Source: JAWRCU01 sp033542235 (GTDB lineage Bacteria; Pseudomonadota; Alphaproteobacteria; Rhizobiales; Rhizobiaceae). Taken from it: 64,000 bases of DNA. Position numbers and translations under genes: made by a program. Positions 50,404 through 58,460 of the stretch are shown here, piece by piece (position 1 is the first letter of the stretch; the number at the start of each line of letters is the position of its first letter). The stretch spans positions 186,001 through 250,000 of the forward strand of contig NZ_JAWRCU010000007.1 of the NCBI RefSeq assembly GCF_033542235.1, given 5' to 3'. Below the pieces are notes generated by a model that made no database searches, was not told the DNA's origin, and was given only the letters and a program-made list of their open reading frames with translations.

Positions 50404-51324
50404 CTATAACCCGTCTGGCGCCATGGCCGGGCTGGCGCTTGCGGCAGCCGGGCGGCCTCGACCTGCAATGCGCTCGCGGTAGAGCGTATAGAGGCCGGAG
50501 CCGACGATGATGGCCGCGCCGAGCATCATCGGTCCGTCGGGTACATCGCGGAAGACAAGGAAGCCGAGCACGATCGCCCACAGCAGCGCCGTATAACGGA
50601 AGGGCGCGACATAGGAGATTTCTGCCGTGCGCATCGACTGGATGATGAACTGATACCCCACGAGAAGCAGCACTGCCGCCATAGCCAGCAGCCCGAGCGA
50701 ACTGCCCGATACCGGGCTCCAGCCGCCCATCGGGCCGACGAGAAAGGCTCCGCATATCATGACCATGGCCGCAGTGACTGTCGAGACCAACAATGTAGGA
50801 ATGGACTGGGGCAGTCGTTTCGTTGCGAGGTCGCGCACGGCGCAGAAGCCGACAGAGGCTAGCGCCCAGAGGGTATAGGCTTCGAAAGCGTCCGTGCCGG
50901 GCCTGACGACGATCAGGACGCCGGCGAAGCCGAGCGCGATTGCCAGCCAGCGGCGCCAGCGCACCTCCTCGCCGAAAACGAGCGCGGCGCCCACGGTGAC
51001 CGCGAGCGGAAGTGCCTGCAGCACCGCGGAAGTGGTTGCCAGCGGGATATGGGAGAGCGCCACCAGGAAGGCGACAGTCCCGAGCAGCTCGCTCGCGGAG
51101 CGCAGCAGGACGAACGGATGAAGCGCCTGCCGCGGATTGCGTAGCGCTCCTTGTGACGAGGCAAGCAGCGCGATCAGCATCGTCGCGAAGAGCCCGCGGA
51201 TCAGCATGACCTGCCCCATATTCATCGATTCGGACACGAATTTGGTCAGCGTGTCGTTGGCCGTGAAGCCTGCCATCGCGATCGACATGTAGATCGCGCC
51301 ACGAAGATTGTTCGAAAGTGGCAA
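50404..51324 (-). CDS. EamA family drug/metabolite transporter
   Basis: A 306-residue inner-membrane protein with ten predicted helices in two EamA repeats (first starting MAGFTANDTLTKF, second near WSPVSGSSLGLLAMAAVLLLVGYQF). The annotated start is a TTG with GGGGAA upstream; the ATG at 51288 is an alternative. It ends 16 bases before mobA and may be co-transcribed. Substrate unknown; metabolite or amino-acid export is usual in the family. Confidence 0.9.
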   Translation of the reverse strand: MPLSNNLRGAIYMSIAMAGFTANDTLTKFVSESMNMGQVMLIRGLFATMLIALLASSQGALRNPRQALHPFVLLRSASELLGTVAFLVALSHIPLATTSAVLQALPLAVTVGAALVFGEEVRWRRWLAIALGFAGVLIVVRPGTDAFEAYTLWALASVGFCAVRDLATKRLPQSIPTLLVSTVTAAMVMICGAFLVGPMGGWSPVSGSSLGLLAMAAVLLLVGYQFIIQSMRTAEISYVAPFRYTALLWAIVLGFLVFRDVPDGPMMLGAAIIVGSGLYTLYRERIAGRGRPAAASASPAMAPDGL

Positions 51325-51420
51325 GGAGCGTTTCCCCGGCAGGTATCACTCGCGGATGTAACACCCTGCCGTCAAACCGCAACGGAAATGGACTGTGCCA
51401 CAACCGCAGTGCGGCCACAG

Positions 51421-51490
51421 CGTGATTCCGACCGGAAGGTCAGCGCAGCAAAAAGCTGCGGAGTTTTCGGACAAGAATCATGCTGCAAAA
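51421..51490. repeat. Rhizobial-type intergenic palindromic repeat, copy B
   Basis: This stretch resembles the first module of the repeat at 28712: GTGATTCCGACCGGAAGGTCAGCG is followed by CAGCAAAAAGCTGC, TTTTCGGACAAGA and ATCATGCTGCAAAAAA. The AGCAAAAAG(T/C)TGC core pairs with itself as a hairpin. The second TAGAGCAGG module of copy A is missing or degraded here. It separates divergent/neighbouring transcription units upstream of the EamA gene. Confidence 0.7.
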
Positions 51491-51527
51491 AAGAGCCAGG
51501 AACGGATTGATTCGGTTGGATTTCGCT

Positions 51528-51887
51528 TTACTGGGTCGGGGTCAGCTTCTCGGTGCCGTTGCCTTCCTTGCCGGAGATCGTCCACACGCCATCCATGCTG
51601 CCGTCGTCATTGATCTTGTAGGCGACGAGGCCGATCGCATCGCCGATCGCATAGGCCGCGGCGAAAGCCCTGTCATTGCGTGAGCAGATCCCTTCGGTGG
51701 GCGTGGTGCCTGTCTGCCAGCGAATCGTGCAGGTCGTCGGACCCGTCAACACGATCTCGGCGGTACCGCTATAGTGAGAGCCGTCGAGGTTCGTCCCCTC
51801 GACCTTGTATTTGCCCCCGATCGCTTGCGCCGACGCGGGTCCGGCCACCAGAAGGCCCAAAACCGCAGCTGCGAGAAGCTTCTTCAT
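51528..51887 (-). CDS. Small secreted protein, function unknown
   Basis: A 119-residue exported protein: signal peptide MKKLLAAAVLGLLVAG with cleavage after ASA, then a mature domain of about 98 residues with IGGKYKVEGTNLDGSHYSGTAEI and GPTTCTIRW, one Cys pair (CTIRW...GICS) likely forming a disulphide. It looks like a small beta-rich fold with two related halves (GTNLDGS / NDDGSMDGVW). I do not recognise a named family with confidence. Its own transcription unit between the repeat and moaA. Confidence 0.75.
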   Translation of the reverse strand: MKKLLAAAVLGLLVAGPASAQAIGGKYKVEGTNLDGSHYSGTAEIVLTGPTTCTIRWQTGTTPTEGICSRNDRAFAAAYAIGDAIGLVAYKINDDGSMDGVWTISGKEGNGTEKLTPTQ

Positions 51888-52026
51888 CTACAATCCCCCT
51901 TCGATTGATGGGGGACCGTAATTCAATGGAAACTCATAGTAAATTGCACGGCGTTCAGAGAGTGGATACGTATCCGGCACTGTGGCGCGATTGCGACTAG
52001 AACCTTCCGTTCGGGAGCCGCCGCGC

Positions 52027-53034
52027 TCAGCCCCCCGTAACACTCATATGGCGCCCAACCGCTGGCCGCTTGGTGCGCCGGTCAATGACGAAGTCGTGCC
52101 CCTTCGGCTTGCGTCCGATTGCCTCATCTATCGCGCTCGAGACCAGCTCATTGCCCTCCGACGCCCGCAGCGGCGTGCGTAGGTCGGCTGCGTCGTCCTG
52201 CCCGAGGCACATGTAGAGTGTGCCGGTACAGGTGAGGCGCACACGATTGCAGCTTTCGCAGAAATTGTGGGTGAGCGGCGTGATGAAACCGAGCCGACCG
52301 CCTGTCTCCTTGACTTCGACGTAACGCGCTGGTCCGCCGGTCCGGTAAGGAATGTCGGTCAACGTGAATTGGCGTTCGAGCTGCGCTCGTAGTAGCGACA
52401 GTGGCAGGTACTGGTCCGTGCGGTCGGCGTCGATCTCGCCCATCGGCATGGTCTCGATGACAGTGAAATCCATGCCGCGGCCATGCGCCCAGACGAGCAT
52501 CTCAGGCAACTCGGCCTCGTTGAAGCCCTTCAGCGCGACCGCGTTGAGCTTGACCTTCAGCCCCGCGGCCTGGCCGGCATCGATGCCGGCCATCACCTTG
52601 CTGAGGTCGCCCCAGCGCGTGACGTGGCGGAACTTGTCCTTGTCGAGCGTGTCGAGCGAGACGTTGATGCGCTCTACGCCGCAATCGGCGAGTTCCGCCG
52701 CGTAGCGGGAGAGCTGAGATCCATTGGTGGTCAGCGTCAGCTCGTCGAGGGCGCCCGTCGCAAGATGGCGCGACACTTGCCGCACCAGATGCATGATGTT
52801 TTTGCGCACCAGGGGCTCGCCACCGGTGAGCCTCAGCTTCCTGACGCCTTTCTCGATGAAGACCGCGCAGAGCCGGTCAAGCTCCTCGAGCGACAGGAGA
52901 TCCTTTTTCGGCAGGAACGTCATGTCTTCCGCCATGCAATAAGTGCAGCGGAAGTCGCAGCGATCCGTCACGGACACGCGCAGATAGCTGATGCTGCGGC
53001 CGAAAGGATCGATCATCGTAGTGACAGGATCCAT
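52027..53034 (-). CDS. moaA: GTP 3',8-cyclase MoaA
   Basis: Radical SAM enzyme of 335 residues, first step of molybdopterin synthesis. The N-terminal SAM cluster Cys26, Cys30 and Cys33 (CDFRCTYC), the GGEPLVR motif, the second cluster (CESCNRVRLTC...C) and the C-terminal GG needed for activity are all present. Belongs with mobA/mobB nearby. The 201 bases upstream (53035-53235) show no recognisable riboswitch. Confidence 0.97.
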   Translation of the reverse strand: MDPVTTMIDPFGRSISYLRVSVTDRCDFRCTYCMAEDMTFLPKKDLLSLEELDRLCAVFIEKGVRKLRLTGGEPLVRKNIMHLVRQVSRHLATGALDELTLTTNGSQLSRYAAELADCGVERINVSLDTLDKDKFRHVTRWGDLSKVMAGIDAGQAAGLKVKLNAVALKGFNEAELPEMLVWAHGRGMDFTVIETMPMGEIDADRTDQYLPLSLLRAQLERQFTLTDIPYRTGGPARYVEVKETGGRLGFITPLTHNFCESCNRVRLTCTGTLYMCLGQDDAADLRTPLRASEGNELVSSAIDEAIGRKPKGHDFVIDRRTKRPAVGRHMSVTGG

Positions 53035-53235
53035 TAAGTCTCGCTCGTGCTAGCCTGTTCAGTACTGGTGCACCCGAATGTCGTGCAATCGAGGCCGTGC
53101 TTCAAGGCGGGTCCCTCTCAGTCTTTGGTAACATCACCGCTGTAGCCGGCGCAACATAGCGATTTTGCTGCGAGCCCGAGCGGCCGAATTTTCTGGTGGT
53201 GGCCGCATGACCTCAACGAATTAACGCTAGCGCCG

Positions 53236-53925
53236 TCAGGCGACTTGCCGCTTGCCGCTCGCGAATGGGCTGAGCCCGATCCACTGCTTCATTGCGCTGG
53301 CGATCGCGGGCTCGCCCTCGAGCTCGACGTTTCCGGCTTCGACCTCGTGGCGCAACGAGGCAACGCCCATCCAGATCGCCGTCATGGTCCGCAATGGGGT
53401 CCGCACCAGAAGATTGACTTCATAGCCGGGGTCGAATCCACAAAGGTCGACCTGGCCTCCGTCGGCGACGAGCCACCAGTTGCGTTTTGCGCTCGGCAAT
53501 TCGGGGTACTGAAACTGAATCGTGCAGCGGCCCGTAGGGAGCGGGTCCGGCTTGAGGTGGCGGCGCATGTCCCACATCAACAGCGACGGATCCAGGTTCT
53601 TCAGCGAGATTTGTGATTCAATCCAACGCTGGCCCCAGAATCCCATGGACATGATGACTTCTCGCAGATCCTCGCCTGCCGGCGACAGCCGGTACTCGAC
53701 GACGCCTTGCGGATTGGGCGCTGCGACGATGATGCCGGCCGCCTGCAACTCCTTGAGCCGCCTTGAGAGCAAGGCGGGCGACATGCGCGGCACCCCGCGC
53801 CTCAGATCGTTGAAACGTGTCGATCCGCACAGCATTTCGCGGATGACCAACGTCGTCCACCGCGTGCAGAGGATTTCCGAGGCCATCGAAACGGGGCAGA
53901 ACTGGCCGTAACCTCCACGGTCCAT
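53236..53925 (-). CDS. HxlR family transcriptional regulator with C-terminal SCP2-like domain
   Basis: A 229-residue regulator. An HxlR winged helix (residues 5-105: FCPVSMASEILCTRWTTLVIREML, RFNDLRRGVPRMSPALLSRRLKEL) is followed by an extra domain resembling sterol-carrier-type folds (WWLVADGGQVDLCGFDPGYEVNLLVRTPLRTMTAIWMG), seen in a subset of HxlR proteins and presumably ligand-sensing. Start 53925 has GGAG six bases upstream; 53931 is also in frame. It is divergent from the flavoprotein gene. Confidence 0.88.
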   Translation of the reverse strand: MDRGGYGQFCPVSMASEILCTRWTTLVIREMLCGSTRFNDLRRGVPRMSPALLSRRLKELQAAGIIVAAPNPQGVVEYRLSPAGEDLREVIMSMGFWGQRWIESQISLKNLDPSLLMWDMRRHLKPDPLPTGRCTIQFQYPELPSAKRNWWLVADGGQVDLCGFDPGYEVNLLVRTPLRTMTAIWMGVASLRHEVEAGNVELEGEPAIASAMKQWIGLSPFASGKRQVA

Positions 53926-54118
53926 GCGCATCTCCGAGCATATAAGCCTCTGCCGATATTACCCCGCAGACCGGCCAGTGCAAAAGGGATTTGCCTCGCC
54001 TGCGCCGCCATCCAGGCAGGCAGCAAACCGCAACCCGCTCGTGGTACAGTTCCAGAACTGGAAACGCCGGCAACTCTGCGAGATGCTCCAGGCACTATCT
54101 GCAATGCCGGAGGAGAAG

Positions 54119-55282
54119 ATGACCAGCCATGCAAATCCCTCGAGCTTCCCGTCGAGCGACGACCGACTTGATGCCGTGGCGATCGCGCGGGGGCTCGGAC
54201 CTGTGTTCGCCGGGCGTGCCGCCGCGGCGGATGAGAACGACCGGTTCGTCGCCGAAAATTATCAGGCTTTGAAGGAATCCGGTCTGGTCGAGGCCGGCGT
54301 GCCGCGCGAACTCGGTGGCGGAGGGGCGGAAGTGGCCGAGCTGGCCGACATGCTGCGCACTCTCGCCCATTCCTGCGGTTCGACGGCGCTGGCTTTCTCC
54401 ATGCACACGCATCAGGTCGCAATTCCAGCCTGGCGCTGGCGCCACCAGAAGGTGACGGCCGTCGAGCCGCTCCTCAAACGTGTTGCCAAGGAGCGTATTA
54501 TCCTTCTCTCCAGCGGCGGGTCGGATTGGATCGCCGGCTCCGGCAGGGCCGAGAAGGTCGAGGGCGGCTACAGGATCAACGCCCGCAAGGTATTCACCTC
54601 GGGCGCCACGGCAGGTGACCTGCTGATGACCGGAGCGGTACTGAGCTCCGAGGGCGACACGGACACGGTCATCCATTTCGCCGTGCCGATGAAGGCGCCC
54701 GAAGTGAAGATACTCGACACCTGGCACACGCTCGGCATGCGCGGAACGCAGTCGGACGACGTTTTGATTGAAGGGCTGTTTATCCCTGATGCCGCGGTCA
54801 GCTTCTCACGCAAAAGCGGCGAGTGGCATCCGGTCTTCCAGATTATCGCCACGATCGCTTTCCCACTGATCTATTCGGTCTATCTCGGCGTCGCCGAGAG
54901 CGCGCGCGACATTGCCCTCAAGCTGGCCGGGCGCAAACCGGCCACCGAGGACATGATGCACCTTGCCGGGCGGATGGAGACCTCCCTGCGCGCCGCCCAG
55001 CTCGCGCATCGTCACATGGTGGAAATGGTCGAACGCAACGCTCCGTCTGCCGAGTCCATCAACGAGGTGATGATCGGCCGCTCGCTGGTCGCTCGTCACG
55101 CGATCGAGGCGGTCGAGCTCGCCATGGAGCTTGCCGGCGGCGCCGGCTTCTATCGCAACAATGGCCTGGAGAGACGCTTCAGGGATATTCAGGGGGCGCG
55201 CTATCATCCGCTGCAGGCCGGACCGCAGGCGCGCCATGCCGGCGCGATGGCGCTCGGCCTGCCTGTAGCGAGCATCTACTGA
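54119..55282 (+). CDS. Acyl-CoA dehydrogenase family flavoprotein (possibly DszC/SfnC-like)
   Basis: A 387-residue acyl-CoA-dehydrogenase fold protein: N-terminal helical domain (LKESGLVEAGVPRELGGGGAE), central beta domain (GGYRINARKVFTSGATAGDLLMTGA, WHTLGMRGTQSDDV) and C-terminal helices (LAMELAGGAGFYRNNGLERRFRDIQGARYHPL). The last block is closer to DszC/SfnC flavin monooxygenase relatives than to classical dehydrogenases. Start 54119 has a strong GGAGGAG site; the upstream in-frame extension is not family-like. Regulated probably by divergent HxlR. Substrate unknown. Confidence 0.85.
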   Translation: MTSHANPSSFPSSDDRLDAVAIARGLGPVFAGRAAAADENDRFVAENYQALKESGLVEAGVPRELGGGGAEVAELADMLRTLAHSCGSTALAFSMHTHQVAIPAWRWRHQKVTAVEPLLKRVAKERIILLSSGGSDWIAGSGRAEKVEGGYRINARKVFTSGATAGDLLMTGAVLSSEGDTDTVIHFAVPMKAPEVKILDTWHTLGMRGTQSDDVLIEGLFIPDAAVSFSRKSGEWHPVFQIIATIAFPLIYSVYLGVAESARDIALKLAGRKPATEDMMHLAGRMETSLRAAQLAHRHMVEMVERNAPSAESINEVMIGRSLVARHAIEAVELAMELAGGAGFYRNNGLERRFRDIQGARYHPLQAGPQARHAGAMALGLPVASIY

Positions 55283-55388
55283 ATGCTTCGAGACCGGCGA
55301 AAAAGGCCGGCCCCCTTGCGGTTGGCCGAAAGCAGCTTTCCAAGGTTTGGAAAGTCGCGTAGTCGGAGCGCGGCAAAGGACTGAAACA

Positions 55389-55757
55389 ATGGCCGCGCCC
55401 ACTGAACTCAGGGTCTCGAAAGACCGGCGGACACTCACTGTGACTTTTGCCGATGGCGGCTCCTTCGAGCTTTCCGCCGAGCTGCTGCGCGTACTCTCGC
55501 CTTCGGCCGAGGTGCAGGGGCATTCCCCGGAGCAGCGCGTGACGGTGCCCGGCAAAAGGAACGTCGGGATCAGCAAGATCGACCCGGTCGGCAACTACGC
55601 CGTGCGCATCACCTTCGACGATTTTCACGATACCGGCATCTACACCTGGGATTATCTCCATACGCTCGGTCGCGAAAAGGCCGAGCGCTGGCAGGCTTAT
55701 CTCGATGAGCTGACCGCGAAGGGGTTGAGCCGCGAGCCGGGTTCGGCGCAGCCATAG
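55389..55757 (+). CDS. DUF971 (gamma-butyrobetaine hydroxylase-like N-terminal) domain protein
   Basis: A 122-residue single-domain protein: LRVSKDRRTLTVTFADGGSFELSAELLRVLSP, then ISKIDPVGNYAVRITFDDFHDTGIYTWDYLHTLG, the diagnostic DUF971 block with W/Y. The start at 55389 with AAAGGA upstream is chosen over a longer in-frame option. Such proteins are often linked to Fe-S or scaffold functions, but the role is not established. It lies 106 bases after the flavoprotein gene. Confidence 0.88.
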   Translation: MAAPTELRVSKDRRTLTVTFADGGSFELSAELLRVLSPSAEVQGHSPEQRVTVPGKRNVGISKIDPVGNYAVRITFDDFHDTGIYTWDYLHTLGREKAERWQAYLDELTAKGLSREPGSAQP

Positions 55758-55990
55758 GTTGGTACGAGGACCTGACCGTTCACCTCGGCGACGAGAAACT
55801 CCGCTCCGCAATCCGCGGCATGTCGGAACTGGCCGAGACAGCCGAAAGCTCTGCCTTGGCCATGGCGCCGGTCGGCACCCGCCAGTCACGCTTGTGAGGT
55901 TCCTGCGCCGGACCCGAAATTCGCTGAGGCGCGACTTGGAAAACTGTCATATGTGCGTGCTAAGCGGCCGAGAACACAGCCGGAGGGCAC

Positions 55991-56602
55991 ATGACCATCG
56001 TGACAACAGTGGACGAACTTGAGGCTCTTTACGGCACGCCGGGCGACACTTCGCTCGTCAAGGAGCTCGACCGCATCATCCCCGAATATGCGGCCTTCAT
56101 CGAGGCATCTCCTTTTGTCGCATTGGCGACCTCCGGCCCTGAAGGGCTTGATTGCTCGCCACGCGGCGATCTCGCCGGCTTCGTGCGCATCAAGGACGAG
56201 GTGACCCTGCTGATGCCCGACCGGCACGGCAACAACCGTGCCGACAGCCTGAAGAACATTGTGCGCGACGGCCGTGTCGGGCTCCTGTTCCTTGTTCCGG
56301 GTTCGGGCACGACGCTGCGCGTCAATGGGCGCGCCGAGCTTTCGATCGATCCCGAACTGCGCGCCTCATTCACCGTCGAAGGCAAGGTGCCGCGCTCGGT
56401 GATCGTGATTGCAGTCGAGGCGGTCTATTTCCAGTGCGCACGCGCCATCGTCCGTTCGGATATCTGGAACCCTGCAAAACACGTCGACCCGAAGTCGCTT
56501 CCCACGCCCGGTGCAATATTGGCTGCAGTGAGTGCGAACCGCATCGGCGGTGAGAGCTACGACCGGGACTGGCCGGAGCGCGCCAGGAAGTCGATGTGGT
56601 GA
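55991..56602 (+). CDS. Pyridoxamine 5'-phosphate oxidase family FMN-binding protein
   Basis: A 203-residue split-barrel flavoprotein of the PPOX/FMN type (TIGR04025-like). Key blocks: FIEASPFVALATSGPEGLDCSPRGD, LMPDRHGNNRADSLKNI, VGLLFLVPGSGTTLRVNGRAEL and VYFQCARAIVRSDIW. Such proteins bind FMN or F420 and act as small reductases; substrate unknown. Convergent with marR, whose stop follows directly. Confidence 0.9.
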   Translation: MTIVTTVDELEALYGTPGDTSLVKELDRIIPEYAAFIEASPFVALATSGPEGLDCSPRGDLAGFVRIKDEVTLLMPDRHGNNRADSLKNIVRDGRVGLLFLVPGSGTTLRVNGRAELSIDPELRASFTVEGKVPRSVIVIAVEAVYFQCARAIVRSDIWNPAKHVDPKSLPTPGAILAAVSANRIGGESYDRDWPERARKSMW

Positions 56603-57055
56603 TCAATCGATCCTGAGCGCCTCGGCGATGCGGCGCATGTGCTCGCCCACAAAGTCGCACTCGGCCGGTGTCGAGGCTGCCATCACCTTCTCGATCAGCG
56701 CCATGTGGACCTTGAGCGCCTCCATCAGCAGCGCCTCGCCGGAAAGGGTGAGGTAGAGCCGCAGCACCCGCCGGTCCTTGCCGTCGGTCTCGCGCCTCAC
56801 CAGCGCCCGCCGCTCGAGCTGCGGCAGCAGCATGGTGATGTTCGATCTTCCGACCAGCAGCTTTCGCGCGAGGTCGTGCTGCGACATGCCGGGGTGCCGG
56901 TAGAGGTTCATCAGCACATCGAGCTGCGCCGGCTTGAGATCGAGTGGATGAAGCGCTGCCGCGAGCGCGCGCTCGACCGAGTGGCACGCGCGCGCCACCG
57001 CGACCCAGTTGCGGAAGCGAGGATTATCCCAGGGAAGTGATTGCATTTTGTTCAT
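56603..57055 (-). CDS. MarR family transcriptional regulator
   Basis: A 150-residue MarR protein: helices LKPAQLDVLMNLYRHPGMSQHDLARKLLVGRSNITMLLPQLERRALV and the wing RRETDGKDRRVLRLYLT. Start codons at 57055 or 57046 (second Met). It is divergent from an alpha/beta hydrolase only 12 bases away, with two matching palindromes covering both starts, so it represses both. Confidence 0.93.
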   Translation of the reverse strand: MNKMQSLPWDNPRFRNWVAVARACHSVERALAAALHPLDLKPAQLDVLMNLYRHPGMSQHDLARKLLVGRSNITMLLPQLERRALVRRETDGKDRRVLRLYLTLSGEALLMEALKVHMALIEKVMAASTPAECDFVGEHMRRIAEALRID

Positions 57056-57063
57056 GCTTGAAC
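57050..57063. promoter_or_regulatory. MarR-type operator, copy 1
   Basis: GTTCATGCTTGAAC is a palindrome (GTTCA-N4-TGAAC) that includes the marR start codon on the minus strand. The centre-to-centre distance to the second copy is 20 bases (two helical turns), fitting two dimers on one face. Confidence 0.65.
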
Positions 57064-57067
57064 GATA

Positions 57068-58015
57068 ATGTTCATGTTTGAACCATTTCGAGTGGCCCTC
57101 AATATGGCACCAGTCGCGCGAAAGGTCATCTGGGCACTGTTCGGCGCTGCTGAACATGTCATGCCGGCGGCTGCCGGCAGAATCGCTTTTGAGCTGTTTG
57201 CTCGCACGCCCCATCCAAAATCCCTCGGCGAGGGCGGCAGGAAGGCCGTTGAACGGGCCGCCGGCCTGCTTGCGGAAGCGCGCCGGCATTGCCTCACCAC
57301 CCGCTCCGGCCGCATCACTGTATTCGAGTTCCGCCCTCGATCGGACAGGGGGCGGCGCGCCCCCATTCTGGTGCTGCACGGCTGGGGTTCACGCACCGAA
57401 TTCATGAAGGGGCTGATCGAAGGATTTCGCGATGCCGGGCACCGCGTCATCTCGCTCGATTTTCCCGGCCATGGTCATTCGCCCGGTCGCCGGCTGACCC
57501 TCGTCAGCGCGGTCGAATCAGTTCGCGTCGCAGGCGAGTGGTTCGGGCCGTTCGAGGCGATCGTCGGTCATTCCTTCGGCGGCGCAGTCGCGGTCAACGC
57601 CGTGGCGGGCTCAGTGAAGGGCGTTCCGCCGCTCGCGGCGGATCGACTCGTGCTGATTGCTGCGCCAAGTTCAATGCCGGCGCTCTTCGAAGGCTTCGGT
57701 CGGCAGATCAATCTCGGAAAAAAATCTTACAGAAGCTTCGCAGCCAGGGTCGAACGTCTCGCCGGGCATCCGCTCGAGCATTACGTCGGCTCCGCTCGAC
57801 TTGCCGAGGCCGCGGTGCCGACGCTGGTGCTGCATGCTCACGACGACCGGGAAGTCTCCATCGACCATCCGCAGGACTATGCCGCAGCAGGCGATCACGT
57901 CCGCCTCGATTGGGTCGACGGTCTTGGCCACCGTCGTGTCCTGGGTGATCCGCGGGTTGTCAATAGAGCCGTGGCGTTTCTGTCGGAAGGCGAGCAGACC
58001 GCGCTCGTCTATTAG
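57068..58015 (+). CDS. Alpha/beta hydrolase
   Basis: A 315-residue alpha/beta hydrolase. VLHGWGSR holds the oxyanion site, the nucleophile is in GHSFGG, the acid is in HAHDDREV and the base His in GLGHRR. No signal peptide, though the first 50 residues are hydrophobic/amphipathic. The start codon lies next to the second MarR operator; a start at 57104 is possible. Presumed substrate is an ester or lipid-like compound that also inactivates the MarR protein (inference). Confidence 0.9.
   Translation: MFMFEPFRVALNMAPVARKVIWALFGAAEHVMPAAAGRIAFELFARTPHPKSLGEGGRKAVERAAGLLAEARRHCLTTRSGRITVFEFRPRSDRGRRAPILVLHGWGSRTEFMKGLIEGFRDAGHRVISLDFPGHGHSPGRRLTLVSAVESVRVAGEWFGPFEAIVGHSFGGAVAVNAVAGSVKGVPPLAADRLVLIAAPSSMPALFEGFGRQINLGKKSYRSFAARVERLAGHPLEHYVGSARLAEAAVPTLVLHAHDDREVSIDHPQDYAAAGDHVRLDWVDGLGHRRVLGDPRVVNRAVAFLSEGEQTALVY
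57070..57083. promoter_or_regulatory. MarR-type operator, copy 2
   Basis: GTTCATGTTTGAAC matches copy 1 in 13 of 14 bases and has the same GTTCA-N4-TGAAC symmetry. It overlaps the start codon of the hydrolase gene, so binding would block initiation of that transcript. Confidence 0.65.
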
Positions 58016-58113
58016 TCGCTGCTCAACCATCGCGCGAGCGGGCTCCAGCTTCTGCAACGATCCCTCGATTCACACGTTTCGTTTCTGCTCAACCGCAAGC
58101 GAGGAAACGTGCG

Positions 58114-58344
58114 ATGGCCAGAACGCCAAAGCCGGGACAAGTTGACGCGGCAACATACCAAAATGGGCGAGGGGTCTCGATGGGGATCAAGACGAGAGCC
58201 ACAGCCAGTAGGCCTCCAAGGGCAGGGGCGGTCAGCAGCAGGGGAGCCGGTGCAGGATCGTGCACTGCGTTGACCTGGGGTGATGTGAAGCAGGCGGGCA
58301 ACATCGCTGAGCTAATTAAGACGAGTTTAACGAAACCGGTATGA
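58114..58344 (+). CDS. Possible small hypothetical protein
   Basis: A 76-residue reading frame with a good GAGGAAA site nine bases upstream of ATG. The product is basic and Ala/Gly/Arg-rich with no recognised domain (MARTPKPGQVDAATYQNG at the start). The opposite strand has a hydrophobic 86-residue frame over the same bases. It lies in the 445-base gap 58016-58460, which otherwise holds nothing I recognise. Whether it is translated is doubtful. Confidence 0.3.
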   Translation: MARTPKPGQVDAATYQNGRGVSMGIKTRATASRPPRAGAVSSRGAGAGSCTALTWGDVKQAGNIAELIKTSLTKPV

Positions 58345-58460
58345 ATCAAATAAGCACCGCCTTAGATCTGCCATGCGTGGACGTGCAATTTATGCGTGCG
58401 GAGTGGCGGCTTGAGTCGCAAGAGGGGAGCCGACCGGCCACGGCGGCTTGGGTATGATCG

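Noticed and set aside
53035..53235. Molybdenum cofactor riboswitch upstream of moaA
   Set aside because: No paired stems resembling the Moco aptamer could be found by eye; the region shows only short inverted matches.
58089..58349. Hydrophobic 86-residue frame on the minus strand, faintly like a PEP-CTERM anchor
   Set aside because: It lacks a clear ribosome-binding site and the terminal Arg cluster, and the opposite strand offers an equally weak frame; not enough to call a gene.
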